Assembly (NCBI RefSeq): GCF_002947535.1 | Contig: NZ_PUAP01000030.1 | Span: forward strand, 1 to 64,000 | Direction of reading: 5' to 3' | Length of the DNA stretch: 64,000 nucleotides | DNA from: Enterococcus mundtii | Lineage (GTDB): Bacteria > Bacillota > Bacilli > Lactobacillales > Enterococcaceae | In this document: piece by piece, positions 62,847 to 64,000 of the stretch | How positions within the stretch are numbered: position 1 is the first letter of the stretch | Layout of the letters: every line of letters starts with the position of its first letter | Program-made: the position numbers and the translations under genes | The notes under the pieces: model-generated | The model's database searches: none | Told to the model about the DNA's origin: nothing | What the model saw: the letters and a program-made list of their open reading frames with translations, nothing else

Positions 62847-64000
62847 ATGAAGCAGACAGAAAAGTGGTGGAAAGAAGCTGTTGGATATCAGATCTACCCA
62901 GCGAGCTTTAAAGATAGCAACAACGACGGCATCGGTGATATCAACGGGATACGCCAAAAACTTAGCTATTTGAAAGAGTTAGGGATCGACTTTATTTGGA
63001 TCAATCCTATTTATCAGTCGCCATTTGTCGATAACGGCTATGATATCAGTGATTATCAAGCAATCCTTGAGAAGTTTGGTACAATGGATGAGTTTGATGC
63101 TTTACTAGCCGAAGCCCATCAGATGGGGATCAAGATCATCATGGATCTCGTCATCAATCATAGTTCTGATCAGCATGAATGGTTTATTGAATCTCGCCAG
63201 TCAGTCGATAATCCGTACCGTGATTACTACATTTGGGTCGATGGTACACCTGATCAAGCACCGAATGAATGGCAGTCGATCTTTGGCGGTTCAGCCTGGC
63301 AATACGATGAACAAACTGGTCAATACTACTTACACATTTTTGCAAAAGAACAACCTGACTTGAACTGGGAAAGCGACAAATTAAAAGCTGAACTCTTCAC
63401 GATGATCCGCTGGTGGTTAGATAAAGGGATCGATGGATTCCGCTTAGATGCAATTTCTCATGTAAAAAAAGATGAATACTCTGTCAAGGCAACTGAGAAC
63501 CCATTTTCTCCTTTTCAAAATGTCTCCGGCATTGAAGATCATTTGACGGAATTGAAAAATGTCTTTGATGAATACGATATTATGACGGTAGGAGAAGCGA
63601 GTGGGGTATCTGCAAACGAAGGACCTGAGTGGGTAGGTGAAAATGGCTACTTCGATATGATCTTTGAGTTTGATCATATTTCGATCTGGAAACATGAAAA
63701 AGATGGGGATCTAGATGTATTGAGTTTGAAACAATCATTGAGCGCTTGGCAACGGGCACTAGACGGCAAAGGTTGGAATGCACTTTATATGGAAAACCAT
63801 GACGTGCCAAGATGTGTGTCTGTCTTTGGGGATACGTCTCCTAAGTATTGGCAAGTTTCTGCAAAAGCTATCGCCATGATGTATTTCTTTTTACAAGGTA
63901 CGCCATTTATTTATCAAGGACAAGAAATCGGTATGACGAATCTCCCATTTTCTTCTATTGATGAAATCGATGCAGTGGATTCGAAAAGACTCTATCAACA
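62847..64000 (+). CDS. GH13_31 alpha-glucosidase (MalL/DexB-like), cut by window end
   Basis: 384 codons are visible of what should be about 530-560. It begins MKQTEKWWKEAVGYQIYPAS with AAAGGGGG as RBS. GH13_31 motifs: DLVINHSSDQH, GFRLDAISH (nucleophile Asp), TVGEASGV (acid Glu) and YMENHDVPR, then GQEIGMTN. Cytoplasmic; cleaves alpha-1,4 or alpha-1,6 bonds of short oligosaccharides. The NHDVPR variant does not separate oligo-1,6-glucosidase from maltose- or dextran-specific members. The upstream operator links it to the maltodextrin system. Confidence 0.9.
   Translation, partial: MKQTEKWWKEAVGYQIYPASFKDSNNDGIGDINGIRQKLSYLKELGIDFIWINPIYQSPFVDNGYDISDYQAILEKFGTMDEFDALLAEAHQMGIKIIMDLVINHSSDQHEWFIESRQSVDNPYRDYYIWVDGTPDQAPNEWQSIFGGSAWQYDEQTGQYYLHIFAKEQPDLNWESDKLKAELFTMIRWWLDKGIDGFRLDAISHVKKDEYSVKATENPFSPFQNVSGIEDHLTELKNVFDEYDIMTVGEASGVSANEGPEWVGENGYFDMIFEFDHISIWKHEKDGDLDVLSLKQSLSAWQRALDGKGWNALYMENHDVPRCVSVFGDTSPKYWQVSAKAIAMMYFFLQGTPFIYQGQEIGMTNLPFSSIDEIDAVDSKRLYQ

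Overview
The window comes from a low-GC Gram-positive chromosome, most likely an Enterococcus of the E. faecium group (E. faecium/hirae/durans/mundtii; I cannot fix the species). The main markers are the psr-pbp5 pair with a PBP5 very close to the enterococcal low-affinity PBP5, a NapA-type Na+/H+ antiporter, the AmaP-DUF2273-Asp23/Gls24 stress operon, fumarate-dependent PyrDA, a bile salt hydrolase and an LPxTG protein. Genes have strong AGGAGG-type ribosome binding sites, and many are separated by clear intrinsic terminators. No tRNA, rRNA, CRISPR array, IS element or prophage was seen; this looks like ordinary chromosome with several accessory modules.

Layout. 1-2425: a small membrane protein, then the amaP/asp23/glsB envelope-stress operon. 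2860-9773: a six-gene operon with a UgpC/UgpA/UgpE-like ABC importer, its lipoprotein binding protein, an RNase J-like MBL/beta-CASP hydrolase and a cytoplasmic 5'-nucleotidase/cyclic phosphodiesterase, suggesting import and breakdown of a phosphoester. 9853-13165: ankyrin lipoprotein, a secreted four-domain chitin-active LPMO and a flavin reductase-like protein. 13325-13540: an M-box (Mg2+) riboswitch with no intact Mg2+ transporter behind it, followed by psr and pbp5. 17009-26542: napA, small membrane proteins, an Mga-type regulator divergent from an LPxTG repeat protein, bile salt hydrolase, the ohr-ohrR peroxide module and a YitT protein.

26183-33922 is a menaquinone cluster: a PaaI-type thioesterase divergent from menB-menE-menF-menD-menH-menC, which are tightly packed or overlapping. 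34081-40338 is a maltodextrin locus (GH13 neopullulanase, malE, malF, malG, malA) controlled by paired LacI-type palindromes and cre sites; a related signal precedes the GH13 alpha-glucosidase cut by the right edge. 40515-48176 holds cfa, a PepSY lipoprotein, pyrDA, an amidase, a PD-(D/E)XK-like nuclease paired with an sce7725-family protein, a GNAT enzyme and a guanylate-kinase-like protein. 48346-58537 holds a CNT nucleoside transporter, DUF1846, two uncharacterised overlapping coiled-coil/acidic genes, a DUF4430 lipoprotein, a CDF metal transporter, azlC (frameshifted) with azlD, and a MurJ/SpoVB-like flippase. 58607-58715 is a long palindrome. The right end carries degV, a DUF6530-like gene paired with a fused AAA ATPase-VWA protein, and the partial alpha-glucosidase.

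The best candidates for poorly described biology are the DUF6530/AAA-VWA pair, the phosphoester-import operon with a beta-CASP enzyme, the nuclease-like/sce7725 pair, the orphan M-box, and the 51986-53940 gene pair.
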